A stretch of 27,587 nt of DNA. It comes from Treponema sp. (lineage in GTDB: Bacteria > Spirochaetota > Spirochaetia > Treponematales > Rectinemataceae). Below, in pieces: positions 13,814 to 22,583 of the stretch. The DNA is taken from assembly GCA_012516755.1 (NCBI GenBank), contig JAAYWE010000138.1, positions 1 through 27,587 on the forward strand, in the 5' to 3' direction. The notes below the pieces were generated by a model, which did not search any database, had not been told where the DNA came from, and saw nothing but the letters and a program-made list of their open reading frames with translations. The stretch's first letter is position 1; the number at the start of each line of letters is the position of its first letter. The position numbers and the translations under genes are program-made.

Positions 13814-15286
13814 ATGAAAACCCTCGAATACAAAGTCAAGAAATTTCTCCTCGACATGCATGTAGATTTTCATAAGCCATTGGCAATTGCCTTTTCGGGA
13901 GGACTCGATTCAAGCGTTCTGCTTTATATCCTGGTTCGTATTTTCGATCATGATAACATAAGGGCCATCCATGTATGTCACAATCTTCGATCTAAGGAAG
14001 AGCTCGAAAGAGAGAGAATATTTCTCCAAAAAACATGCAAGGCTTATAGTATTCCTATAACCATTGTTAATATAAGACAAGGCGCCATTTCTGAATATGC
14101 ACACAGGAAAAACTGTGGCATCGAGGCGGCGGCAAGGCATTATCGATACCATGCTCTTGTAAGAACAGCACAAAGATTTGGTATCTCGACGATTGTCACT
14201 GCTCATCAAGCCGATGATCAGGCTGAGACCTTCTTGCTGCGTCTTGTTCGCGGTGGACGTCTCGAGACTCTCGGTGGCATTTCAGCATCGAGATTAGTCG
14301 ATAGCACAAAAGGTATTAATGTTATTCGCCCCCTTTTGAGTTTTAGACGCCACGAGCTAGAAGCGTTTGCAAGAGAAAATAACCTCGAATGGTCAGAAGA
14401 CTCAACAAATAGGGAGCTCTCTTTTTTGAGAAATAGAATAAGACATGTACTCATTCCTCTACTCGATAAGGAATTTCCTTCTTGGAGATCTTCAATCGAG
14501 TCTTATCGGTGGCAAGCCCAGGAGTTAAACACTCTAATCACCTCAATTGCTTGTCAGAGCATGCCAAAAGTGATGAGAGGTCTGGGTAAGGATGCCATAC
14601 TGGATCAAGCCCTCTTCAGAAAAGAAGAAGCTTTGGTGCGCAGGAGAATTTTGAGGCTGTTTTTTATGCATTTGGGATTAAAAGATGCTGTCAGTCAAGG
14701 TGCACTGGAATCCCTTGAACGTGCAATTCTACAAGGAGCACCTAGAGTCGAAGCAGCAAGATGTCAATTCGATCTCTCCAATGGAGTTGTCAAGTACATT
14801 GGAAAGGCGAATTCTTCTTCCGGATTTTTGGATAGAAGTATTTCGCAACTTAAGGGTTTATTCAGATTTGATGAGTTCTTTCTGAGGGTAGGAGAGCCAG
14901 GCCAGTATGAATGCGGGCCATTGAAGATGGTAGTATCTCAAAGCGTACAACCTCCTTCTTTAGATAATGCCTCAATAGACAAGGAGCAGTTTTTGCGTCT
15001 ATCGATACCGCTTTCTTTTCCTTTTATTTTTCGAAATAGAAAGGAAGGTGAAAACATAGGTGATGGAGATAGATCGAAAGACTTGGGCTCGACTTCGAAA
15101 AACCAGAAAATCTCTGCTGATATAAGTCATATTGTGGCTATTCTAGAGGATGAATATGGGATTGCGGCGATTCTTACAATGACTTTTGATGGCAGATTTA
15201 GTATAAAATCGGATTATTCTTCACGGTTGCTGTGCGAAAAAAGAAAAATACTATATATTTTCCTATCGAGGAAAGGAGATTTTTAG
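13814..15286 (+). CDS. tilS: tRNA(Ile)-lysidine synthase
   Basis: TilS modifies C34 of tRNA-Ile(CAU) to lysidine using ATP and lysine, so that the tRNA reads AUA and is charged with isoleucine. The 490 residues begin with a PP-loop ATPase domain: SGGLDSSVLL (28-37), HNLRSKEELERE, a CGIEAAARHYRYHAL stretch, TAHQADDQAETFLLRLVRGG, and the later DSTNRELSFLRNRIRHVLIP. A weakly conserved C-terminal domain (about 390-490) corresponds to the TilS tRNA-recognition region. The ribosome binding site (AAGG, eight nucleotides upstream) is modest. It is followed after 4 nt by ftsH, the tilS-ftsH neighbourhood known from other bacteria, but without hpt between them. Confidence 0.94.
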   Translation: MKTLEYKVKKFLLDMHVDFHKPLAIAFSGGLDSSVLLYILVRIFDHDNIRAIHVCHNLRSKEELERERIFLQKTCKAYSIPITIVNIRQGAISEYAHRKNCGIEAAARHYRYHALVRTAQRFGISTIVTAHQADDQAETFLLRLVRGGRLETLGGISASRLVDSTKGINVIRPLLSFRRHELEAFARENNLEWSEDSTNRELSFLRNRIRHVLIPLLDKEFPSWRSSIESYRWQAQELNTLITSIACQSMPKVMRGLGKDAILDQALFRKEEALVRRRILRLFFMHLGLKDAVSQGALESLERAILQGAPRVEAARCQFDLSNGVVKYIGKANSSSGFLDRSISQLKGLFRFDEFFLRVGEPGQYECGPLKMVVSQSVQPPSLDNASIDKEQFLRLSIPLSFPFIFRNRKEGENIGDGDRSKDLGSTSKNQKISADISHIVAILEDEYGIAAILTMTFDGRFSIKSDYSSRLLCEKRKILYIFLSRKGDF

Positions 15287-15290
15287 ATAA

Positions 15291-17174
15291 ATGCCAGATC
15301 AAAACGATAATAGAGATGGGAATAAGCCGGATCTGTCGATTCCTCCCAAAGGCAATAGAGCGGCTCTTGTCCTGTTTTTGTCAATAATTGTCCTATTAGT
15401 TGTCTTTCTATTCTTTGGGCAAGACGAGAGTTCGCGAGAGATTTCTTACTCTTCATTTTTATCTTATCTTGAACTCGGAGAAGTAAAGTCCATCAAAATC
15501 ATGGATCAGAGGGACATAGAAGGTGTATTGAAGGGCAAGAGTGGGGCAGAAATGCCTTTTACGACAAGAATACCCTATTTTGACGCTGAGCTGATGGCTA
15601 AGCTTGAAGAAAAAGGAGTAAGCGTAACCGGAGCAATCAGTGGCACAAGTCCTTTTCAGATACTATTTGGGCTCACTCCATGGATATTTGGCTTTATCAT
15701 GATATGGATAATGATGAGACAAATGCAGGGCAATAATAAGGCATTTAGTTTTGGAAAAAGCCGAGCCAAAATGTATAGCAATTCCAATAAAAAGATCACC
15801 TTTGAGGATGTCGCTGGGCAAAAGGAAGCCAAGTATGAGCTTATGGAGGTTGTCGATTTTCTCAAGAATCCGAACAAGTTCCTCAAAATGGGCGCTAAGA
15901 TACCCAAAGGGGTCCTTCTGGTGGGTATGCCAGGAACAGGAAAGACACTCATCGCAAAGGCTACAGCCGGTGAAGCAAATGTCCCCTTTTTTCATATGTC
16001 TGGTTCGGATTTCGTCGAAATGTTCGTCGGTGTTGGTGCCAGTCGGGTTCGTGACTTATTCGAACAAGGCAGGAAACATGCTCCATGCATACTCTTCATC
16101 GACGAGCTCGATGCAGTGGGCAGGACCCGGGGATCTGGACTTGGGGGAGGTCATGATGAAAGAGAACAGACCTTGAATCAAATGCTTGTTGAGATGGACG
16201 GATTTGATACAAAGGATGGAGTCATTGTTCTGGCAGCTACCAATAGGCCTGATGTACTGGATCCCGCATTATTGAGACCGGGTCGCTTCGATAGACAGGT
16301 TGTTGTTGCAATGCCAGATGTAAATGAGCGAACCGAGATTCTCAAAATACACATGCGCCAGATTCCAACTTCTGGTGATGTAGATGTGGAGAAACTCTCT
16401 CGCGCGACCCCAGGAACCTCGGGTGCCGATCTTGCTAATCTAGTCAATGAAGCTGCTCTCTTTGCGATCCGCAAAAACAAAGAGCTGGTCGAGATGGACG
16501 ATTTCGAAGATGCACGAGACAAGATTTTGATGGGTGTAGCGCGCAAGAGCTTGGTGATTGCTGAGGAAGAAAAACGAGCCACTGCAATTCATGAATCGGG
16601 ACATGCACTCCTGCATTATTTTCTTGCACACGCAGATTCGCTTCATAAGGTGACTATAGTTCCCAGGGGAAGAGCTCTAGGCTTGGCTTTATCTTTGCCA
16701 GATAAGGATACATACTCCAGAACCTATGGATGGCTTTACGATCGTATCGTGATTTCTTATGGTGGATATGCCGCAGAGAAGATTGTATATGGCGAGACCA
16801 CTACAGGGGCTGCACAGGATATTAAGCAAGCTACAGAGATCGCCCAAAAGATGGTACGCGAATGGGGAATGGCTGAAGAAATCGGCCCAATCTCTCTCGG
16901 AGAAGAAGAAGAGCCTATTTTCCTCGGACGGGAAATAGCACAACATAAGGATTATTCAGAGGCGACGGCACAGAGGATAGATGCGGCGATACAAGGCATT
17001 CTTGATTCTGCTTTAGACAAGGCAATTAATATTCTAAAGCGGGAAAAGAATCGACTAGTCAGACTTGCAGATAAGCTTATGCAGGTTGAAACGCTGGAAG
17101 ATAAAGAAGTGAGAGAGCTTCTTGGCCTGCCTGAGGGCAAAATTCTCCTGGAAGAGGGGATCGCGCCATGTTGA
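15291..17174 (+). CDS. ftsH: ATP-dependent zinc metalloprotease FtsH
   Basis: FtsH is a membrane-bound AAA+ protease that extracts and degrades membrane and regulatory proteins. The 627 residues show a transmembrane helix at 24-42, a periplasmic domain (43-122), a second helix (123-142), and an AAA+ domain with Walker A GMPGTGKT (212-219), Walker B ILFIDE (267-272) and NRPDVLDPALLRPGRFDR (318-335). The peptidase has HESGH (434-438), with D510 in TTGAAQDIKQAT as the third zinc ligand. All catalytic residues are present and the length is usual. AAGGAG precedes the start. It is in a run with tilS upstream (4 nt) and a lipoprotein protease downstream (8 nt). Confidence 0.97.
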   Translation: MPDQNDNRDGNKPDLSIPPKGNRAALVLFLSIIVLLVVFLFFGQDESSREISYSSFLSYLELGEVKSIKIMDQRDIEGVLKGKSGAEMPFTTRIPYFDAELMAKLEEKGVSVTGAISGTSPFQILFGLTPWIFGFIMIWIMMRQMQGNNKAFSFGKSRAKMYSNSNKKITFEDVAGQKEAKYELMEVVDFLKNPNKFLKMGAKIPKGVLLVGMPGTGKTLIAKATAGEANVPFFHMSGSDFVEMFVGVGASRVRDLFEQGRKHAPCILFIDELDAVGRTRGSGLGGGHDEREQTLNQMLVEMDGFDTKDGVIVLAATNRPDVLDPALLRPGRFDRQVVVAMPDVNERTEILKIHMRQIPTSGDVDVEKLSRATPGTSGADLANLVNEAALFAIRKNKELVEMDDFEDARDKILMGVARKSLVIAEEEKRATAIHESGHALLHYFLAHADSLHKVTIVPRGRALGLALSLPDKDTYSRTYGWLYDRIVISYGGYAAEKIVYGETTTGAAQDIKQATEIAQKMVREWGMAEEIGPISLGEEEEPIFLGREIAQHKDYSEATAQRIDAAIQGILDSALDKAINILKREKNRLVRLADKLMQVETLEDKEVRELLGLPEGKILLEEGIAPC

Positions 17175-17182
17175 GGAATTGA

Positions 17183-19108
17183 ATGAAGACACGGCAAGCT
17201 GCTATTCTGGTTCTTTTTTTGTCCTTGAGTATAGCAGCAATTCTAAGCAGCTGTTCATCTTTGCCTGAGAATGAGCCAAATGCCAATTCTACTGGAGATT
17301 CAATTATTAGCCATCTAGATCTGCTTGTAGATACCGATCCTGAACAGTGCATCGCTGTGATTTCCAATCTATTCGAACAGCAACGAGAGAAAAACCAATC
17401 TTTTGACAATAGCATCATCGGTGAGAAAGGAATTGTGCTTTTTAGAAAAGCCGTAGAAAATATCGGTTTTCTCTTTAAAAAAGCCATCGCAAGTCAGGAT
17501 ATTCTCACGGCTCGTCGGCTCTCTTTTTCTGCTGATGCTTTGGTTCAATATGTATCTTTTTATGATTCTCTTGGTGAAATTGTATCTGAAGAGCTCTCGA
17601 TGATAGCATCGCCAGCGATGAGATTGCAGCTCGCTCTCTGGGAAGCTGAGAATAAGTTCAAAGAACATGGTTATGTCATAGGCAAAGCAACGCTATCAAA
17701 GGCTCACTTAGGAGAGCAGGAAGAATATTCTTTCAATAAGATTGAGGATTTTTCTATAGAAAACTTGAAGAGTCTTATCGAGACAAGAGATCCAAAAGAA
17801 TATTTCATTACTTGGGCTGAGAGAGCTAAGGAGAACAATGATGTCAATGCGGAAGCCTGGTTTGAATCGCTCTCGTCTGGCCAGATGAGTTACTCTCCAT
17901 CTATCCTTGTTTCCGACCAAGATTGGTTAGCCGATGCGGTGTCGAGCGTGGTCACAGTATATGTGGATCGGGGGTTCAAGGTCGAAGGCGGATACAGCGT
18001 TCCAGATCGCGTGCTTGGCACGGCTTTCCAGATTTCTGAGGGATTATACCTGACTAACTATCATGTTGTTCAGAGCGAGATTGATCCAACCTATAAAGGA
18101 TATTCGCGTATCAGTATCCGACCTTCCGATAATCCTCAGATTAGGGTGCCTTCAAAAGTCCTTGGCTGGGACGAAGAATTGGATCTAGCGCTGATACAGT
18201 CAGCAGAACATGCTCGCAGCACAGTCATGCTGCCTCCTCCGGGAATGAGATTTCATGCGGGAGATCGTGTCTTTGCCGTTGGCTCGCCGATCGGTCTTGA
18301 AAACAGCATTACGGCTGGTGTTGTTAGCTCATTGAGCAGAAAGATAATATCTTTTGGCGAGGCTGCTCAGATCGATGTTCCGGTCAATCAGGGCAACTCG
18401 GGCAGCCCGCTTTTTTCTGAGAACGGAGTTTTGGTCGGCATGGTCTTTGCTGGATTGCCATCATTTCAGAACATAAACTTTGCACTGCCCGTTCAATGGA
18501 TTTCATTGTCTCTTCCTGATCTATTCGAGAGAAAGGAAGTCATTCATGCAAGGTTAGGCTTAATGATGGGAAAAGGCAGTGGTCAGAGTCCACTGGTTCT
18601 CGCTGATCTTGATCCATCTCTTTCGGCATTCATAGCAGGGGATACACTTACTTCTATAAATGGGAAACTCACAAAGGACATAGCTTCAATTCAATTTCAA
18701 CTCGCTTCTGTTCCGAAAGGTGCATTATGTTTTTTAGAAGCGCAGCGCGACTTTAAGCCAGTCAGGAGATTGAGGCAGATAAGCCATACAGATGGAGCCT
18801 CTTTGATACCTGCATGGGACAGAATTCACAAGAATTCGATTCTTGAGGGACTGTTCGGCGCTAGACTTACTCAATTAAAAGAATCGACTAAAGTAGGGGG
18901 GCTCTATTCTATACAATGGGTATGTCCCGCTGAGCCAGCCGATGAAATAGGCCTTAGTGAAAACGACGTCATCACCGTTTACAAATTTCGGCTCGATGAA
19001 AAAAATAAAGTATTTATCCTTGAATTTTCGGCCAAGTCTAGACTTAGTGGATATTTCGAACGCACTATCCATTTGGAGTTTTCCACCGAAAGTGCTACAA
19101 TTATTTGA
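17183..19108 (+). CDS. HtrA-like trypsin-fold serine protease, predicted lipoprotein
   Basis: The 641-residue protein starts with a hydrophobic signal (6-20) and a lipobox-like LSSC with C24, so I predict a lipid anchor facing the periplasm. Residues 40-235 form a largely helical domain I do not recognise. The protease domain (about 250-450) has a complete triad: H294 in TNYHVV, D334 in ELDLAL and S406 in GNSGSPL. A PDZ-like segment follows (about 452-520: AGDTLTSINGKL, ALCFLEAQRD). A last domain (about 545-641) includes EPADEIGLSENDVITVYKF, again reminiscent of PDZ. This resembles DegP/HtrA apart from the lipid anchor and long N-terminal domain. Location 8 nt after ftsH suggests a shared role in envelope protein quality control, which is inference. 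Confidence 0.82.
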   Translation: MKTRQAAILVLFLSLSIAAILSSCSSLPENEPNANSTGDSIISHLDLLVDTDPEQCIAVISNLFEQQREKNQSFDNSIIGEKGIVLFRKAVENIGFLFKKAIASQDILTARRLSFSADALVQYVSFYDSLGEIVSEELSMIASPAMRLQLALWEAENKFKEHGYVIGKATLSKAHLGEQEEYSFNKIEDFSIENLKSLIETRDPKEYFITWAERAKENNDVNAEAWFESLSSGQMSYSPSILVSDQDWLADAVSSVVTVYVDRGFKVEGGYSVPDRVLGTAFQISEGLYLTNYHVVQSEIDPTYKGYSRISIRPSDNPQIRVPSKVLGWDEELDLALIQSAEHARSTVMLPPPGMRFHAGDRVFAVGSPIGLENSITAGVVSSLSRKIISFGEAAQIDVPVNQGNSGSPLFSENGVLVGMVFAGLPSFQNINFALPVQWISLSLPDLFERKEVIHARLGLMMGKGSGQSPLVLADLDPSLSAFIAGDTLTSINGKLTKDIASIQFQLASVPKGALCFLEAQRDFKPVRRLRQISHTDGASLIPAWDRIHKNSILEGLFGARLTQLKESTKVGGLYSIQWVCPAEPADEIGLSENDVITVYKFRLDEKNKVFILEFSAKSRLSGYFERTIHLEFSTESATII

Positions 19109-19164
19109 AAGTCCCTTCAGTAGACAATCGATTAAAGCAGGATGGAGGCAAGGAGGCCCGCAAC

Positions 19165-21072
19165 ATGCCAAGAGTTGCCATTCTTGAATCCGATATTTTA
19201 ATAGCACTAGACATCTCAAAGAGCATTGAACAAGAAGGGCTGGCAGAGGTAGACATCTATGAAGAACTCGAGCAGGCATATCAGAAACTCAATAATCTCG
19301 AGCATGAACTTTTTATCATCGATATTGGGGACAATCAACCTGAGATAATAGACGCTGCAGTAGCGATACATAGACAGACCGGTCTATATTGCCTGGTAAT
19401 AAGTGATCATGGCGTTACAAGTATTCCCGCAAGACTACGTGAAGCGCAGCCTCTTGGCATTCTTGTAAAACCATTTTCTACACGAGAACTTATCGTTAAT
19501 GTGGAGACGGCTCTATACCATTCATCGATGGAAAAAAAGCTGAGAGACAGTGAGCGCCGTTACAAGGATTTATTTGCTTATAGCCTATCAGCAAGATGCG
19601 TCACCGATATCGAAGGAAGAATCCTTGAGAGAAACAGAGTATTTGAATCGAGCTTTTCCAATCCGATGAAAGTGGAAAATGTCAGGGATATATTGCCCAA
19701 TGATATAATCTGGAGCGAGATAATAGAAAGCCTTGAAGAAAACCAGATTCTACAGAGAGAGATTCAAACAAATAGGATTTCCGATAGCTTCGAACAGAGA
19801 TCGCTCGATCTTATCTGCAGCTTTTCCAGATTTCGCGAGGAGGGTAGCGACGCACAAATCCTATGCGAATTCTTGGATGTCACGGAATCTAGGAGGTTGA
19901 GGGAGGAGCTGTTTCAGTCACAAAAGAGAGAGGAAATTGGACGACTCACAAGTGGTGTTGCTCATGATCTAAATAATTTCTTGACATCTATAATGGGCTT
20001 TTTGGAAATGATAAAGCTTGAAATTCCAGATGATTCTCAAATAAATGAAGATATCCAGGGAATAGAGAGAGTTGTTAATAGGGCTTCTGGACTTACGCGA
20101 CAGCTATTGGGCTTTTCTAGGCACAAACCTTATTCACCTGCTCCAATAGATCTGAAAGAGGTCATGGGCGACACCTATAAGATACTCAAAAGGCTTATCC
20201 CTGAGAACATAAGCCTTACACTTAGCCTTCCCAAAGAGTCCCTAGTTGTCAATGTGGACATATCGCATCTGGAACAGATACTTTTAAATCTTGTTGTGAA
20301 TGCCAGGGATGCGCTGGAAAAGACCGAGAATCCTCATATATCGATCCAGCTTAGCCAATTTGGGCAAAACGCACTTTATCCAAAAGAAATCATGATGCAG
20401 CCAGCCGACTATGCTCTAATAGTAGTTAAAGACAACGGAGCTGGCATTGATAATGAGAATATAAAAAGGGTATTTGAGCCTTTTTTTACTACTAAAAAGC
20501 AAAATCAAGGAACAGGTTTGGGATTATCTATCGTTAAATCTCTTGTAGAAATGAATGAGGGCTACATTACTCTTGAAAGCGAAAAGGGAAGAGGAACCAC
20601 AATCAAAATCTGGTTCCCAATTCTTTTAGAGACTAAAACCACGACCAAGCTCACAGCCCAGGAAGAATACTCTTTGCTCTCCATAATCAATCCACCTAAT
20701 AACATATTGAAAGGAAAGCATATTCTTGTTGTTGACGATGATGAGTCAATATTGGAGGCGTGCACAAGAATCCTTGAGAGTGCAGGTGCTATTGTTGGTG
20801 CTTGTATCAATGCCGGAGAGGCTATTCTTCAAGCTGAGAGAACGAACTTCGACCTTCTCCTCACAGATATAGTACTGCCGGGCGTATATGGAAACGAATT
20901 ATGGGATAGGATGAAGAACAATGGTCAGGCCAGAGCATGTGTCTTCATGACGGGGTATGACTCTTATCAAAATGAGCAATTTGCAGGAGCCGCTTTGCTG
21001 CACAAGCCATTTGATGCCCGTTCTCTTCTAGAGTATTGCAATAATGCTCTAAACAGTTCGATCGAGGCCTAA
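19165..21072 (+). CDS. Soluble hybrid histidine kinase with receiver domains at both ends
   Basis: Numbered from ATG 19165 (635 residues), the order is: a receiver domain (1-118; phospho-acceptor D53, K102), a PAS-like region introduced by SERRYKDLFAYS (129-140), a dimerisation helix with H267 in GVAHDLNNFL, an ATPase domain with N379, DNGAGID (423-429), FEPFFTTK and GTGLGLS (449-455), and a second receiver (518-630; D524-526, D568, K614). There is no transmembrane helix, so the signal is cytoplasmic or arrives by phosphotransfer to the first receiver. An AAGGAGG site supports 19165; the in-frame TTG at 19105 lacks one and would only add an unconserved leader. The gene follows the lipoprotein protease. 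Its last 24 nt overlap the convergent ABC ATPase gene. No response regulator with an output domain is nearby. Confidence 0.9.
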   Translation: MPRVAILESDILIALDISKSIEQEGLAEVDIYEELEQAYQKLNNLEHELFIIDIGDNQPEIIDAAVAIHRQTGLYCLVISDHGVTSIPARLREAQPLGILVKPFSTRELIVNVETALYHSSMEKKLRDSERRYKDLFAYSLSARCVTDIEGRILERNRVFESSFSNPMKVENVRDILPNDIIWSEIIESLEENQILQREIQTNRISDSFEQRSLDLICSFSRFREEGSDAQILCEFLDVTESRRLREELFQSQKREEIGRLTSGVAHDLNNFLTSIMGFLEMIKLEIPDDSQINEDIQGIERVVNRASGLTRQLLGFSRHKPYSPAPIDLKEVMGDTYKILKRLIPENISLTLSLPKESLVVNVDISHLEQILLNLVVNARDALEKTENPHISIQLSQFGQNALYPKEIMMQPADYALIVVKDNGAGIDNENIKRVFEPFFTTKKQNQGTGLGLSIVKSLVEMNEGYITLESEKGRGTTIKIWFPILLETKTTTKLTAQEEYSLLSIINPPNNILKGKHILVVDDDESILEACTRILESAGAIVGACINAGEAILQAERTNFDLLLTDIVLPGVYGNELWDRMKNNGQARACVFMTGYDSYQNEQFAGAALLHKPFDARSLLEYCNNALNSSIEA

Positions 21073-21783
21073 GAGGCGATATAGTTCCTTTTCATATCCA
21101 TAGAGTTCTGAAGAAGTAAAAGTCCTTTTTTCATGAGGTATATCAATCAATATAGTCCCCTCTACTATGGCTGGGCGCTGACTCAAGACTATCACCTGGT
21201 CAGCTAGATATAGGGCATCGTGGATGTCATGTGTGACAATTACGACAGTCGGCTCTTCATCCTTCCATAAATGAAGAAAATCCTCCATAAGCTCCATCTT
21301 TTTTCTTAAGTCGACTTCTGAAAAGGCCTCATCCAGAAGAAGCATATCGGCTGGAAAAGCAAATGCCCTTGCCAAAGCAAGCCTCTTTTGCATTCCCCCT
21401 GATAACTGGCTAGGCTTAAATTTCCTGAATTCCCAAAGTCCAGCTTCTCGTAAAAAGCGTTCGATTCTCAATTCGATGTCGTTTGTTCTAGGAGAGGATT
21501 GAAATAGAGAGCTCAAGGCAAATCGCAGGTTATCTTCTGCGCTGAGCCAACCGAGAAGTCTCGGCTCTTGAAAACAATAGGAAAATTTGCGGCCCTCAAT
21601 GCCAATTATAGAACCGCTATCGGCTTGTAAGATTCCAGACATTATATTGAGGATAGTCGTCTTGCCACAGCCGCTGGGCCCTAAAATTGAGGTTATACGA
21701 GATTCTTCGAGAGAAAAAGTTACATCCTCGAGCACATTGAGAGCTCCATAGCTTTTTCTCAGATTATCTATCTTGATATTCAT
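21049..21783 (-). CDS. ABC transporter ATP-binding protein (NitT/TauT type)
   Basis: The 244-residue ATPase would power import through the adjacent permease. It has Walker A GPSGCGKTT (35-43), the Q-loop FQEPRLLGW (71-79), signature LSGGMQKR (127-134), Walker B MLLLDEAF (147-154; most members have LDEPF) and the switch histidine in VTHDIHDAL. Its sequence is most like SsuB/TauB/ThiZ-type subunits. It begins 2 nt after the permease stop and is the last gene of the minus-strand run. Its end overlaps the 3' end of the histidine kinase by 24 nt. The substrate cannot be told from the ATPase. Confidence 0.93.
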   Translation of the reverse strand: MNIKIDNLRKSYGALNVLEDVTFSLEESRITSILGPSGCGKTTILNIMSGILQADSGSIIGIEGRKFSYCFQEPRLLGWLSAEDNLRFALSSLFQSSPRTNDIELRIERFLREAGLWEFRKFKPSQLSGGMQKRLALARAFAFPADMLLLDEAFSEVDLRKKMELMEDFLHLWKDEEPTVVIVTHDIHDALYLADQVIVLSQRPAIVEGTILIDIPHEKRTFTSSELYGYEKELYRLLGLDRTV

Positions 21784-21785
21784 TT

Positions 21786-22583
21786 TCAGCTCAGATCCTG
21801 GTCTTCTTCTTGAGAAGATTGTTGAAATCGCGCGCTTAATCTATCTGCGAGAAGTCCGAATAAATACTCGCTTAGACCGCAAAGAAAGATCGTGATTATT
21901 GCCCAAGCAAAAACCGTGGCTGTTTCAATGGAGAGCCTGGCCTCCTGCATACCGGTACCCAAGGCCATGCGCGGTTGACTCAAGACCTCGCCAGCAACTA
22001 CCACTTTCCATGAGAGCCCCAGGGCATTTTTTGCTCCAGATAGGATATATGGAAGTGCGGATGGCAAACGAAGCCGCCAGAAAATAAATGATGAAGGAAC
22101 ATTAAAAAAGGTCGACATCTCAAGTAACTTCTTATCTACCGCATGCACGCCTGCTTCCGTTGAAGTATGCATTACAGGAAACGCCATTAGAATTGCACTG
22201 AAAACAGGTACCTGCCAGGCCGGAAACCAAAACATAGCCACTAATATCAGCGCCATGACTGGTGTTGCCCGAATTCCCACAATAAATGGATTCAAGAAAG
22301 CCCGCGCCTGAGGCTTAATGCCGCTCATAGTGCCAGTAGCAAGGCCTATAAGGCCGCTAAGAATGAACGCTTCGAAAACCCTAAGGAAAGAGCCTCCAAT
22401 TGAAAGCCAAAAAAAATTCTTTCCAAAAAGCTGATAAAGAGCTTTGGCAACTCGAGCAGGGCTTGGCAGAATTAGATCGCTTTTTACAAGGAGAGCTCCT
22501 ATCTCCCATAATAAGATAAATGAAATAATCCCTAATAGCTGCCATCGAAGCAGCATAAAACGGTGTTCACTTGATTTGCGCAT
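21786..22583 (-). CDS. ABC transporter permease (NitT/TauT type)
   Basis: From ATG 22583 it has 265 residues with about six hydrophobic helices, beginning LGIISFILLWEIGALLV. The BPD_transp_1 coupling region is visible as EMSTFFNVPSSFIFWRLRLPSALPYILSGAKNALGLSWKVVVAGE, close to the EAA loop of SsuC/TauC/ThiX. I prefer 22583 to an upstream TTG at 22613, because the extra residues are unlike a permease N-terminus; neither start has a clear ribosome binding site. Either start overlaps the end of the substrate-binding protein gene, which suggests coupled translation. Confidence 0.9.
   Translation of the reverse strand: MRKSSEHRFMLLRWQLLGIISFILLWEIGALLVKSDLILPSPARVAKALYQLFGKNFFWLSIGGSFLRVFEAFILSGLIGLATGTMSGIKPQARAFLNPFIVGIRATPVMALILVAMFWFPAWQVPVFSAILMAFPVMHTSTEAGVHAVDKKLLEMSTFFNVPSSFIFWRLRLPSALPYILSGAKNALGLSWKVVVAGEVLSQPRMALGTGMQEARLSIETATVFAWAIITIFLCGLSEYLFGLLADRLSARFQQSSQEEDQDLS

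Noticed and set aside
19105..19164. TTG start for the histidine kinase at 19105
   Set aside because: No ribosome binding site precedes it, and the receiver domain begins directly after ATG 19165, which has AAGGAGG upstream.
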